This document shows, one piece after another, positions 53,968 through 62,832 of a stretch of DNA of 64,000 bases (the first letter of the stretch is position 1; each line of letters opens with the position of its first letter). Where the stretch lies: NCBI GenBank assembly GCA_947495295.1, contig CANLYJ010000003.1, positions 423,918 to 487,917 on the forward strand. The letters are read 5' to 3'. The notes under the pieces are model-generated. The model was not told where the DNA came from and did not search any database. It worked only from the letters and a program-made list of their open reading frames with translations. Source of the DNA: an uncultured Paracoccaceae bacterium. Its GTDB lineage: Bacteria; Pseudomonadota; Alphaproteobacteria; Rhodobacterales; Rhodobacteraceae. The translations under genes were made by a program, and so were the position numbers.

Positions 53968-54708
53968 TCAGGAATCAAGCACAACGGGCGTTGTTCTGCC
54001 CATCCGGCACAAATCGCAGATGCGCACCGCCTCGGTCACACCCATCAAGGCCAATTGGCGGAATGTGGGCAATTCAAACGGATCAGCGGCTGTGTAATCG
54101 ACGCCGTAGCCAAGGTCTTCGAATGACGCGATAGACATCCGGCTCAGCGGGCGATCAGCGCCAGACAGAAAGCCGGTCAGCAGCTCATCACCAAAGATCA
54201 GCTCGCGCCAATGGGCCTCGCGCGTCCCGGCCCCGCCGGTATTGGCAATAGGCACAAAGCGACCGCCATCAGGATCCAGCAAAGCGTATTCGCGTGCTGC
54301 GGCGGGCCCGGTAAATCGGGGGTCGGCACTGCCTGATCCGACAATCAGGGTCTGACGTGGCCAAAGCGTGCCAAAGCCCAGCACATGCGCCATTTCATGC
54401 AGGATCACGTCGGCAAAGCCTCCCTGCGCCTCCAGCCGCTCCACATCCGCAGTATCAAACTGCATGATGCCCTTGGCGGGCAAACCGGTGCTTCCTAGCA
54501 GGATCGAAGGGCCCGCCTGCCCCAGCACACCCTCTGGTCCATCAATCGACGTGATCGATACATCGATCTGCACACCGCGCAACGTCTCGCCCTCAACGAC
54601 AACCGGGTCAAAGCCGGTATCAATCACCCGGTCCCATCGGGCCGCCGCGCGTTCAAACACCGCACGGCGGCTGGCCGACATGTTTCCGGCAAAGACAAGG
54701 GTGATCAT
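53968..54708 (-). CDS. Leishmanolysin-like zinc metalloprotease
   Basis: About 246 residues from ATG 54708 (GGAG seven bases upstream); upstream in-frame ATGs at 54723 and 54741 lack ribosome sites. The zinc motif HEMAHVLGFGTLW (HExxHxxG/xxF) is typical of the leishmanolysin/M8 family, with a distal methionine turn and a third histidine candidate (GTREAHWRELIF). No signal peptide on this start, which is odd for an extracellular protease. Substrate unknown. Confidence 0.75.
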   Translation of the reverse strand: MITLVFAGNMSASRRAVFERAAARWDRVIDTGFDPVVVEGETLRGVQIDVSITSIDGPEGVLGQAGPSILLGSTGLPAKGIMQFDTADVERLEAQGGFADVILHEMAHVLGFGTLWPRQTLIVGSGSADPRFTGPAAAREYALLDPDGGRFVPIANTGGAGTREAHWRELIFGDELLTGFLSGADRPLSRMSIASFEDLGYGVDYTAADPFELPTFRQLALMGVTEAVRICDLCRMGRTTPVVLDS

Positions 54709-55078
54709 CGGCTCGCTCCGCATGGCAAAGGGTCTGATCATATAAAAAGCCCAAGCAGGCCGTCTTGGCCAGCCCAAGGCGGGCGGTGTCGGCGAAAAGC
54801 GGCGCGATGTTGAATGTCAGATGATTTGACCTTCACCACATCAACTGACCCAAACGGATACACCGACCTTCGATCAGATCGCAGCGAATGCTGACTTCGA
54901 GCCCAAAATACCTAATGCTGCGATCCGCACCAAGGTCCGCTTCTTCAAAGCGAGTACCGGAAACTTACAACCATCGTTTAATCCACTGTCTTGCGCATCG
55001 ATCATATCAAACAACCTTCACATTTCCTGACTAAAAAAGTAGGGTAAATGTAAGACCGGTACAATTGGTCTGTATTTT
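54709..55078. promoter_or_regulatory. Intergenic region upstream of the siderophore operon
   Basis: 370 bp containing no gene I can support. It must hold the promoter of the iron operon. The last part (55022-55049) contains an imperfect dyad ATTTCCTGACT-AAAAAA-GTAGGGTAAAT, which could be an iron-regulator binding site, but it does not match a Fur, RirA or Irr box that I can confirm. Confidence 0.4.
55022..55049. promoter_or_regulatory. Candidate operator dyad before the iron operon
   Basis: Imperfect inverted repeat ATTTCCTGACT / AGTAGGGTAAAT with an A-rich centre, 30 bases before the first gene. Location and AT-rich symmetry are suggestive of an iron-responsive operator. The match is weak and visual only. 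Confidence 0.25.
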
Positions 55079-55939
55079 GTGAGATTCGAAGTGAAACATG
55101 CCAAGACAGACATAGAATCTTTTGCCAGTCGAACCGGAACGGTAACTGCGCCGCGCCTACGCGCTGATAGTCTTTGCGTCGGTTATGCAGGAACGAAAAT
55201 TGTTCATGACGTCGATCTGGAGGCAAATCCGGGTGAAGTGACTATTCTCGTCGGACCAAACGGGTGTGGCAAATCGACATTGCTGAAAGCGATGGCGCGT
55301 GTCCTCAAACCAATGTCGGGTGCAGCGTTGCTGGATGGGCAGAGTGTTCATGCTATGCCGACACGCGATCTTGCCCGGCAGCTTGCGCTTTTACCGCAGG
55401 GGCCTGTGGCACCCGAAGGTCTGACGGTGCATGAACTTGTTAGTCAGGGACGTTTTCCGCACCAAAGCCTGACGCGGCAATGGTCAGCCGACGACAGCCG
55501 CGCGGTGACTGGTGCAATGCAGGCCGCCGATATCATCGATTTTTCGGACCGCCGTGTTGACAGTCTGTCCGGCGGTCAACGCCAGCGCTGCTGGATCGCA
55601 ATGGTTTTGGCGCAGGAAACTGACGTTATCCTGCTGGATGAGCCGACGACGTTTCTTGACCTCAAGGTACAAGTTGATGTGATGACTTTGCTCCGCAAAA
55701 TCGCTCGTCAAAAAGGCCGGACCCTGCTTGTCGTGCTGCATGAATTGAATATCGCCGCGATGTTTGCAGATCGAATTGTGATTATGCGGGACGGACGGTT
55801 GATCGCTCAAGGTGCGCCGGAGCGGGTGATTACGACTGAGAACCTTGCCGCCGGTTTCGGCCTGCAGGCCAGCGTCATCAAAGACCCCGTGACGGGCCGA
55901 CCCGTATGCCTTCCCGACATTACAGAGCCCGCATCATGA
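55079..55939 (+). CDS. Iron-siderophore ABC transporter ATP-binding protein (FecE/FhuC type)
   Basis: About 286 residues from GTG 55079 (GTG 55091 also possible). Walker A GPNGCGKSTLL, Q-loop LLPQGPVAPEGLTVHELVSQGRFPHQ (long, typical of FecE), signature LSGGQRQRCWIAMVLAQ, Walker B DVILLDEPTTFLD and the H-loop VLHELN are in place. Energises the permease pair that follows with four-base overlaps. First gene of the ten-gene-scale iron operon running to 63798. Confidence 0.93.
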   Translation: MRFEVKHAKTDIESFASRTGTVTAPRLRADSLCVGYAGTKIVHDVDLEANPGEVTILVGPNGCGKSTLLKAMARVLKPMSGAALLDGQSVHAMPTRDLARQLALLPQGPVAPEGLTVHELVSQGRFPHQSLTRQWSADDSRAVTGAMQAADIIDFSDRRVDSLSGGQRQRCWIAMVLAQETDVILLDEPTTFLDLKVQVDVMTLLRKIARQKGRTLLVVLHELNIAAMFADRIVIMRDGRLIAQGAPERVITTENLAAGFGLQASVIKDPVTGRPVCLPDITEPAS

Positions 55940-56922
55940 CAAAAGCAGGGTGGTTCAGTTTGCCGGTTCTTCTAGGTGGGCTTGTGCTAGCTTTTGGCTG
56001 GCATATTGCTGTCGGCGCAAAGACGGTACCCCTACACGTCGTGCTTGAGGCGCTTGTTGCCTATGATCAAAGCAATTTTGACCATGTTGTGGTGACCGAT
56101 TTGCGCCTGCCACGGGCCGTTTACGCCGTGCTGGTTGGGGCAGCACTTGCGGTCGCGGGTGCCTTGATGCAGGGCGTTACGCGCAATCCACTGGCAGAAC
56201 CCGGTGTTCTGGGCCTGTTGACCGGTGCATCATTTGTCGTCGTCATGGCGGTGGGCTATTTCCGTTTGGTTGATCCAGCGTTCATTCCGTTGCTCGCCGC
56301 TTTGGGCGCGACGGTAACGGCCGCATTGGTCTGGGGGATTGCTGCAGCGGCCCCGGGCGGATCAACACCGCTGACACTTGTCCTTGCGGGTGCGGCCATC
56401 ACGGGTTTCCTTGCGGCATTCATTTCATTGGCGCATTTGCTGGATCAGGAAAGCTTTGACCGCTTGCGCGTCTGGCTGACCGGCACCTTGGCCGGACGAT
56501 CCACGGATGTGTTGATCTGGGCCTTGCCTTGGCTGATTGGCGGGTTGGTGTTGGCGCTGCTGCTGGCCCCGCAAGTAACCGCTTTGGCGATGGGGGATGA
56601 AACGGCCGTCGGTCTAGGTGTCGATGTCGTACGCGTCAAACTGCTGGCGATGCTTTCGGTCATCGCGCTGACTGCGGCGGCGGTGGCTATCGCTGGCCCG
56701 ATGGCTTTTGTCGGCCTGGTGATCCCGCATGTCGCGCGCATCCTGGTCGGGGCGGACTACCGCGCGATTGTGCCGGTCTCGGCGGTCCTTGGGGCCGTCT
56801 ATCTGTTGGTCGTTGATATCGCCGCCCGCATGGTCCTTGCCCCGATTGAAGTGTCGACCGGGATTGTCACCGCGCTTCTGGGTGCGCCGTTCTTCGTATG
56901 GCTTGTGAGGGCAAGACTGTGA
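55936..56922 (+). CDS. FecCD-family iron-siderophore permease, subunit 1
   Basis: 328 residues with about nine membrane helices. Typical FecCD motifs: RLPRAVYAVLVGAALAVAGALMQGVTRNPLAEPGVLGLLTGAS and GPMAFVGLVIPHVARILVGADYR near the C-terminus. ATG overlaps the ATPase stop (ATGA). Pairs with the second permease. Confidence 0.93.
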   Translation: MTKAGWFSLPVLLGGLVLAFGWHIAVGAKTVPLHVVLEALVAYDQSNFDHVVVTDLRLPRAVYAVLVGAALAVAGALMQGVTRNPLAEPGVLGLLTGASFVVVMAVGYFRLVDPAFIPLLAALGATVTAALVWGIAAAAPGGSTPLTLVLAGAAITGFLAAFISLAHLLDQESFDRLRVWLTGTLAGRSTDVLIWALPWLIGGLVLALLLAPQVTALAMGDETAVGLGVDVVRVKLLAMLSVIALTAAAVAIAGPMAFVGLVIPHVARILVGADYRAIVPVSAVLGAVYLLVVDIAARMVLAPIEVSTGIVTALLGAPFFVWLVRARL

Positions 56923-57968
56923 GCGTGTTGGTCCTGAGCCCTTGGAATGGGCGCATCTCCCTGCGACTGCATTGCCATGCGTTGGTTGTCGCCGCACTCT
57001 TGCTGGTCGCGTTGATCGGTGTGAGTGTCGCAAGCCTGATGAGCGGAAGTTATCCGCTCAGCCTGCGTGGGGTCTGGAACACGCTTGCGGGCAATCCACC
57101 CGAAGAGATCGCCCGGACAGTGGTATGGGAATTCCGTTTTCCGCGCACGGTCGTGTCCGCCATCGCCGGGGCGCTGTTTGGGCTGTCCGGCGCGATCCTG
57201 CAATATGTCACCCGCAACCCTTTGGCCGACCCGTCGCTTGTCGGCGTCAGCCAAGGGGCAGGTCTTGCCGTTGTATCCGCAATCGTTCTGTTTCCTGAAA
57301 TGAACCTGTTCTGGCGTCCGCTGCTGGCTTTCGCTGGCGCGCTTGCCGTTGCCGCCCTGATCCAGAGCATAGCGATGCAACGCACCGGTGGTGCGACAAT
57401 GCGGTTCATCCTCACGGGCATTGGCGTTGCCGCGTTTATCGCTGCGATCACCAATGCCATGCTGACTTATGGCGATATCGATCAGGCTCAGGCGGCTTTG
57501 GGCTGGTTGGCAGGTTCGATCCATGCCGTTGGTTGGCCCGAGGTCTGGAGCCTGACACTGTGCCTCGCCATTCTGGTGCCGGCTCTGATCTGGTCAGCGC
57601 GCTATCTGTCGGCGCTGCGGTTGGGGCCCGAAGTGTCAATCGGGCTGGGGGTGCCAATCAGGTCGGCGCGGATCGGAATGATTACGCTTTCGGTGGCGCT
57701 TGCGGCATTTGCGGTCGCGGCTGTTGGGCCACTTGGCTTCGTCGGCCTCGTCGCCCCGCACCTTGCGCGCCGCCTCGCGCATTCCGGCGTCGGCCAACAC
57801 CTGTTGCTGACCGCATTGACCGGCGCGTTGATGGTTGGCTTGGCCGACTTTGTCGGGCGCATCGCCTTTGCCCCCGTCCAAATACCTGCGGGTATCCTGA
57901 CCGCCATCCTCGGTGTGCCCGTTTTTCTGTTGTTGATCCTGAAGACCCAATCAACCCGCCAGCTCTAG
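56919..57968 (+). CDS. FecCD-family iron-siderophore permease, subunit 2
   Basis: About 349 residues from GTG 56919, which overlaps the preceding stop (GTGA). Motifs FRFPRTVVSAIAGALFGLSGAILQYVTRNPLADPSLVGVSQGAG and GPLGFVGLVAPHLARRLAHSGVG are FecCD-like. About nine to ten helices. 53 bp to the first binding-protein gene. Confidence 0.93.
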   Translation: MSVLVLSPWNGRISLRLHCHALVVAALLLVALIGVSVASLMSGSYPLSLRGVWNTLAGNPPEEIARTVVWEFRFPRTVVSAIAGALFGLSGAILQYVTRNPLADPSLVGVSQGAGLAVVSAIVLFPEMNLFWRPLLAFAGALAVAALIQSIAMQRTGGATMRFILTGIGVAAFIAAITNAMLTYGDIDQAQAALGWLAGSIHAVGWPEVWSLTLCLAILVPALIWSARYLSALRLGPEVSIGLGVPIRSARIGMITLSVALAAFAVAAVGPLGFVGLVAPHLARRLAHSGVGQHLLLTALTGALMVGLADFVGRIAFAPVQIPAGILTAILGVPVFLLLILKTQSTRQL

Positions 57969-58021
57969 GCGCCACGCGCCAAGCCAGCTCATATCCTGTA
58001 GCCTATCGAAAGGAGACGTCC

Positions 58022-58978
58022 ATGCGACGTATCAGTCTTGCTGTTCTGGCCATCTGTGCCGCAACCCCATCCCTTGCCTTAGAATGCGGTGACGGAATGC
58101 GGGCATTTACCCATACGACGGGCGAAACCTGTATTCCCGAAAACCTACAACGCATTGTCTCTCTCGGATCCAAGAATGTCACCGTGCCATTGATTGAACT
58201 TGGCCACACGCCCGTCGGAAGCCAGGGATCACTACGTGAAGATGGGACAGCAACCATCCGGGCCTCTGCCGTTTCAACAGGTGTCAAGTTCGACAATTCC
58301 GACATCACTTTTGTCGGAGACTATCCGGTTGATCTTGAGCTGGTTGCAGCACTCGAACCTGACTTGATCATCTGGCCCGATTGGCAGGACGAGGTGAACA
58401 TGGATCAGCTGACCCTGATTGCCCCAACGATTGCCTATGCGACCGACGCGACGGTACATGACGCGCAAGCATTCTATGCGCGTTTACTGGGCGCGGAGGA
58501 TGAGTTGGCCCGCGCGAAGGCACGCTATGATGCCCAGATCGCGCAACTGGCGGCCCTGGTTCCGGCAGGCACCACCGTGAGTGTCATCCATGGCGGGGAC
58601 GGCGGTTTCTGGACAAGCTATCCTTACGGCAATCTCACCCTGATCCTTGAAGATGCCGGTTTCGAAGTGGTCGATATTCAGGCGTCGATCGTACCCGGTG
58701 AATACCCCACCTTTTCGGCAGAGCGGCTACAAGAGTTCGATGCCGACTGGGTATTTACGACCTATCGCACAGACCGGGGACAAACACCGGCAGATGCGAC
58801 CGCAGCCATGGAAAACGCCTTTCCGGGGTATTGTGACGTTTTGACGGCCTGCGCTGCAGGACGTTTCATTGCCCTGCCGCGCGAGGAAGTCTCAACCCCG
58901 TCTTATGACGCTGTCGGCGCGGCAATCTTTGCGCTGACTACGCATATGTCCAACCCTTTCACGCAACCGACAAACTAG
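58022..58978 (+). CDS. Siderophore ABC transporter substrate-binding protein 1
   Basis: 318 residues, GAAAGGAG ribosome site, signal peptide ending SLA, mature start LECGDGMRAF. Class III periplasmic binding fold (FecB/FhuD type): LQRIVSLGSKNVTVPLIELGHTPVG, VAALEPDLIIWPDW. Two N-terminal cysteines (LECGDG and ETCIPENL) probably form a disulfide hairpin. The C-terminal PGYCDVLTACAAGRFIALPRE has a second cysteine pair. Shares this end with binding protein 5. Confidence 0.9.
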   Translation: MRRISLAVLAICAATPSLALECGDGMRAFTHTTGETCIPENLQRIVSLGSKNVTVPLIELGHTPVGSQGSLREDGTATIRASAVSTGVKFDNSDITFVGDYPVDLELVAALEPDLIIWPDWQDEVNMDQLTLIAPTIAYATDATVHDAQAFYARLLGAEDELARAKARYDAQIAQLAALVPAGTTVSVIHGGDGGFWTSYPYGNLTLILEDAGFEVVDIQASIVPGEYPTFSAERLQEFDADWVFTTYRTDRGQTPADATAAMENAFPGYCDVLTACAAGRFIALPREEVSTPSYDAVGAAIFALTTHMSNPFTQPTN

Positions 58979-58991
58979 GAGCCATTCGGCA

Positions 58992-59963
58992 ATGTTTTTT
59001 CATTTGCGAAATGCCCTGACAATGCTGGCCATGCTTATATGCACCTGCGCCGCTGCGCTTGCTCAGGAATTCCCTCTTACTGTTGAAACACGGTTTGGCC
59101 CCGCCGTGATCGCCGAGCGACCTGGCCGGGTTGCGACGCTTGATTTCAACGGTGCGGACGACCTGCTCGCACTTGGTATTCAACCGGTCGCAATCCGATA
59201 CTGGTATGGCGACTACGAACAAACCGTCTGGCCCTGGGCGGCAGAGCTTTTGACGAGTGACCCGCTGGTGATACAGCGCGAGATCGACCTTGAGGCATTG
59301 GCCGCGACAAACCCGGATGTCATCCTCGCCATGTGGTCCGGCATTGATGCGGACATGCATGCAAAACTTTCGCAAATTGCACCTGTCGTGGCCGTGCCCG
59401 ATGGTGTGGGCGATTATGAAATGCCATGGGACGCCCGCGCGCGCCTTGCCGGGCTGGCCACCGGTCGCCTGGATGAGGCAGAGCTTGCCATTGGAGCGCT
59501 CAATGCGCGATTCGATAGTTTGCAAGCGGCCAATCGGAACTGGCGGGGACGCACAGCAAGCGTGGCTTATCTTTGGGACGGGCGACTTGGCGTTTATGGC
59601 AGCGGCGATGTGCGGTCGCAAATTCTTGCCAATCTGGGCTTGGTGACACCTGCTGCGGTCGATGCCCTCGTGCCCGAAGACGGTTTTGCTGTTGATATCA
59701 GCGGCGAAAGCCTGCCCGTGATCGATGCTGACGTCATCCTGTGGTTCGCCACGCAAGAGGATTTTGGCCCGGTCCTTGCGCTGCCTGGGCGCAATGTCCT
59801 GCAAGGTCGTGAGGTCTTTGTCGATGACCTTCTGACTGGCGCGTTCAGCCATGCTTCACTCCTCAGCTTGCCTTACGTGCTCGACCGCCTTGAACCCGCC
59901 CTGAACGCGGCATTTGCCGACCGCGAGACACCCGTTGATTTGACCGAAGGAAACAACCAATGA
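58992..59963 (+). CDS. Siderophore ABC transporter substrate-binding protein 2
   Basis: 323 residues, signal peptide ending ALA, mature start QEFPLTVET. Class III fold: VIAERPGRVATLDFNGADDLLALGIQPVAI, LEALAATNPDVILAMWSG. No N-terminal cysteine pair, unlike proteins 1, 3 and 4. Starts 13 bp after protein 1; stop overlaps protein 3. Confidence 0.87.
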   Translation: MFFHLRNALTMLAMLICTCAAALAQEFPLTVETRFGPAVIAERPGRVATLDFNGADDLLALGIQPVAIRYWYGDYEQTVWPWAAELLTSDPLVIQREIDLEALAATNPDVILAMWSGIDADMHAKLSQIAPVVAVPDGVGDYEMPWDARARLAGLATGRLDEAELAIGALNARFDSLQAANRNWRGRTASVAYLWDGRLGVYGSGDVRSQILANLGLVTPAAVDALVPEDGFAVDISGESLPVIDADVILWFATQEDFGPVLALPGRNVLQGREVFVDDLLTGAFSHASLLSLPYVLDRLEPALNAAFADRETPVDLTEGNNQ

Positions 59964-60919
59964 CCCGACAATTAATCTTTGCGGTATGCGCCATGACAAT
60001 CTTGGCCACACCCGGTTTCGCTTTGACCTGCGACACCGGTTTTCGCGCCTTCACCCATGATGCTGGTGAAACCTGCATTCCAGAGATGCCAGAACGTATT
60101 GCCAGCCTGCGTGATGACAGCGTTACAACCCCCTTGATGGATATGGGCGCATCCGTTTTTGCCACCATCACCCGCGAGGCTGATGGCGATGGTCCACGCT
60201 GGGTCCGCGGCGCCGTCGATATCTTCGGACAGGACGCCGTAGATGCCGCCGGGCTGATTGACCTTGGCGGACACAATCCACCCGATGTCGAAGCGGTCGC
60301 AGCGGCTGAACCGGACTTGATCATCTTGCGGGCCTATCAAATTGATGCATTGGAACAGTTGCAGGCGATTGCGCCTGCGGTTGTGATACCAGATGACATG
60401 CCGTTCCTTGATCACATGGCATGGCTGGCGGACGCCGCTGGAATCGAAACGACGTTTGACACCGAACTTGCATCCTACTACGCCCGCATCGCGACCGCCA
60501 AAGAGCGGATCGGGGCACCCGAGGATATTGTAATATCCCGCTTTGACATGTGGGAAGACGGCCTGTGGTATTACCCCAACTGGGGGGCCATTGATCAGGT
60601 CATCAACGATATCGGGTTTGCCAAGCCCACGATTCAGGCCGAGGAAACCGAAGGCTTTAATGGCCTGAGCATCGAACGCATTCAGGAATTCGACGGCGAC
60701 ATCATGTTGGCCAGTATCGCGCCGCGTTGGGGCCAGACTGTACCGATGCTGACCGCACAATGGGACGGGATCGCACCGTTCTGGCGTGACCTGGACGGTG
60801 TCAGCACCGGCAATCTCTTTTGGTATGAACGTGATGTGATGGTGGGCTACACCTTCACATCGCTGCACCGGTCCATCGACTTGCTCACAACCGTGACCGC
60901 AGGCCGCAATATCAACTGA
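59960..60919 (+). CDS. Siderophore ABC transporter substrate-binding protein 3
   Basis: 319 residues, signal peptide ending GFA, mature start LTCDTGFRAF with the second cysteine in GETCIPEMPERI, as in proteins 1 and 4. VAAAEPDLIILRAYQIDALEQLQAIAPAVV follows the class III pattern. ATGA overlap with protein 2; 66 bp then protein 4. Confidence 0.9.
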   Translation: MTRQLIFAVCAMTILATPGFALTCDTGFRAFTHDAGETCIPEMPERIASLRDDSVTTPLMDMGASVFATITREADGDGPRWVRGAVDIFGQDAVDAAGLIDLGGHNPPDVEAVAAAEPDLIILRAYQIDALEQLQAIAPAVVIPDDMPFLDHMAWLADAAGIETTFDTELASYYARIATAKERIGAPEDIVISRFDMWEDGLWYYPNWGAIDQVINDIGFAKPTIQAEETEGFNGLSIERIQEFDGDIMLASIAPRWGQTVPMLTAQWDGIAPFWRDLDGVSTGNLFWYERDVMVGYTFTSLHRSIDLLTTVTAGRNIN

Positions 60920-60985
60920 TCCCAATATCGCAAGCCACGCCAGTATCCGGCCAGCCAGCACGCACCATGAAAAATGGAGTTTGCT

Positions 60986-61951
60986 ATGACATTGAAAAAG
61001 ACCCTCTCAATCATGTTCGCCATGTTGGCGACACCGCTCTTTGCCCTTGACTGCGACAAAGGTTTGCGCCCCTTCATCCACGCGGCTGGCGAAACCTGTA
61101 TCCCGGTCGATCCACAGCGGATCGTCACGCTGCAAGACCAGAACGGGCTGTTGCCCCTGATGGAATTGGGTGTGACGCCCGTCGCATCTTCGGGTCACGT
61201 CAACAGCGCAGGTGCGCAGATTTTCCGCAGGATGGAGGGGTATGATATCTCTGGCGTGACCTGGATCGGATCCTACAGCAGCCCGCCTGATGTCGAGGCA
61301 ATCGCCTCTATGCAACCCGACCTGATTGTTGCGTCCCCGTGGCCGCCGGAAGCACCAGACCTCCTCAAAAGCGTCGCACCGGTTGTTGTCATCGACATGT
61401 TCAACCAGCCGCTTGAAGATGCGCTGTTTCAGTTCGCCGATGTGGTCAACCGCACGGATCGAGCGACAGAACTGCAGGCCCAGATGCGGGACCGGGCCGC
61501 CCAAGTACGTTCGGAGCTTGGTGATTTGATGGACACGACAACCCTGTCGGCTGTCACCCGCGAACATGAGGGCGACGGGTTCTATGGCATTGAACCAACA
61601 CAAGCCTTCGGCGCGATCCGCCGCGCGCTCGATCCTACCATGACCCCTCCCGAGGCGGACTGGAGCACGGATCGGGTCAACAAAAGCCTAGAGGTCATCG
61701 GGGACCATGCCGCCGATGTGATGATGTTTCTGACCTTTGACGCAGACGAAGGTGGCGCATCGGCAGAGTTCGATGACTTCATGTCCGAACCCGTCGTGCA
61801 GGCGCTGCCTGTCGCGCAGGCGCGGCAAATCTATGTCCTTGACGGATCGCAGATGGTCGGATCCGCCTGGGGCAAGATCGTCAACGGGATGGAGCAGATC
61901 AGCGCCGTGTTGCTGGATGATAGCATCAACCGCGATCTGGTGATCGAATGA
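60986..61951 (+). CDS. Siderophore ABC transporter substrate-binding protein 4
   Basis: 321 residues from ATG 60986, GGAG ten bases upstream, signal peptide ending LFA, mature start LDCDKGLRPF and GETCIPVDPQRI. VEAIASMQPDLIVASPWPP and YVLDGSQMVG match the class III fold. The stop overlaps the reductase start (ATGA). A shorter second ATG is less likely. Confidence 0.9.
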   Translation: MTLKKTLSIMFAMLATPLFALDCDKGLRPFIHAAGETCIPVDPQRIVTLQDQNGLLPLMELGVTPVASSGHVNSAGAQIFRRMEGYDISGVTWIGSYSSPPDVEAIASMQPDLIVASPWPPEAPDLLKSVAPVVVIDMFNQPLEDALFQFADVVNRTDRATELQAQMRDRAAQVRSELGDLMDTTTLSAVTREHEGDGFYGIEPTQAFGAIRRALDPTMTPPEADWSTDRVNKSLEVIGDHAADVMMFLTFDADEGGASAEFDDFMSEPVVQALPVAQARQIYVLDGSQMVGSAWGKIVNGMEQISAVLLDDSINRDLVIE

Positions 61952-62817
61952 TCCATATGCGCCAAACATGGCAGGACCACGCTATTGCCCTGCCACGGCT
62001 GGACGACGATTTTTCACCGATCGTAGGGCTGGAGAGAGACGCGGATGCGGTGTCCCTTGAAGCTGTGCCGGTGCCGACGCTTAGGCGGTGGATGGCGGAT
62101 GCCGCAATTGACGTAGACGGGCCGGACACAAAGTTATGTGCCGCCTACCTGATGGGTGATCTGAGTTTTGCGGTGGTCCAGACCTTTGCCGCCTTGGCCT
62201 TGCGCGGGCACTGGGTTGTTGGGGCGAGTACGGATGCGATGCATGTCTGTCCGCGTTTCGTGCAGTGGACGGAGGATGGCGAAAACGGCGTTTCCCAAGC
62301 GTTTGACCTGACCTTGACGCCCGACGCGCTTGTGTTTGCACCGTCACCGTCACCGTCACCGTCACCGTCACCGTCACCGTCACCGTCGCCCCATGCCTTT
62401 GCAAAGACGGTAGTGGGACTTTTCCGCCCGTTGGTCGGGGATATGACACACCTGAGCAAGCTGAGCAGCACAGCCTTTCACAGGTTGATCGGGGACAGCA
62501 TCGCCTATGCATTTCTGGCCCACGGTCGCGCGCTGGACCGTGAACAAGAGGGGATGGATACCGCAATGTACATCCTTCGGAAATCAGGCACGAAACAAGC
62601 CAATCGCAAGGTCCGTTATGACCACATCACCTTACCCGAAGCGCCGGAGATCGGCCAATGGCTGCGGGTGCGTGGAGGGTGCTGCCGTGCCTACACCCGT
62701 CCCGGCAAGCCCGACTATTGCACCACCTGCGTTTTGCGTGACGACGAAAGCCGCGCAGAACTCTTCCGTAATTATCTGCGACGCACCTGCCTGCGTGCGG
62801 ACATCGAAACCTCGTGA
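61948..62817 (+). CDS. FhuF-like siderophore-iron reductase
   Basis: 289 residues. The C-terminal GGCCRAYTRPGKPDYCTTC carries two adjacent cysteines and a distal CxxC, the [2Fe-2S] ligand set of FhuF-like ferric reductases, with 11 residues between pairs (I recall 10 in E. coli FhuF). The protein reduces ferric siderophore in the cytoplasm to release iron. The middle holds a Pro-Ser dipeptide repeat of eight units encoded by a hexanucleotide microsatellite. Embedded between binding proteins 4 and 5 with coupled starts. Confidence 0.82.
   Translation: MIHMRQTWQDHAIALPRLDDDFSPIVGLERDADAVSLEAVPVPTLRRWMADAAIDVDGPDTKLCAAYLMGDLSFAVVQTFAALALRGHWVVGASTDAMHVCPRFVQWTEDGENGVSQAFDLTLTPDALVFAPSPSPSPSPSPSPSPSPHAFAKTVVGLFRPLVGDMTHLSKLSSTAFHRLIGDSIAYAFLAHGRALDREQEGMDTAMYILRKSGTKQANRKVRYDHITLPEAPEIGQWLRVRGGCCRAYTRPGKPDYCTTCVLRDDESRAELFRNYLRRTCLRADIETS
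62341..62388 (+). repeat. Hexanucleotide (CCGTCA) microsatellite in the reductase gene
   Basis: Seven perfect CCGTCA copies (62341-62382) plus one imperfect (CCGTCG). Each copy encodes Pro-Ser, so slippage would change linker length by two residues without a frameshift. No other tandem repeat like it was noticed in this window. Confidence 0.9.
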
Positions 62818-62832
62818 AAAGGAACTGGAACC

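Noticed and set aside
62341..62388. CCGTCA tandem repeat as a phase-variation switch or CRISPR
   Set aside because: Six-base units do not change frame, and there are no spacers or cas genes.
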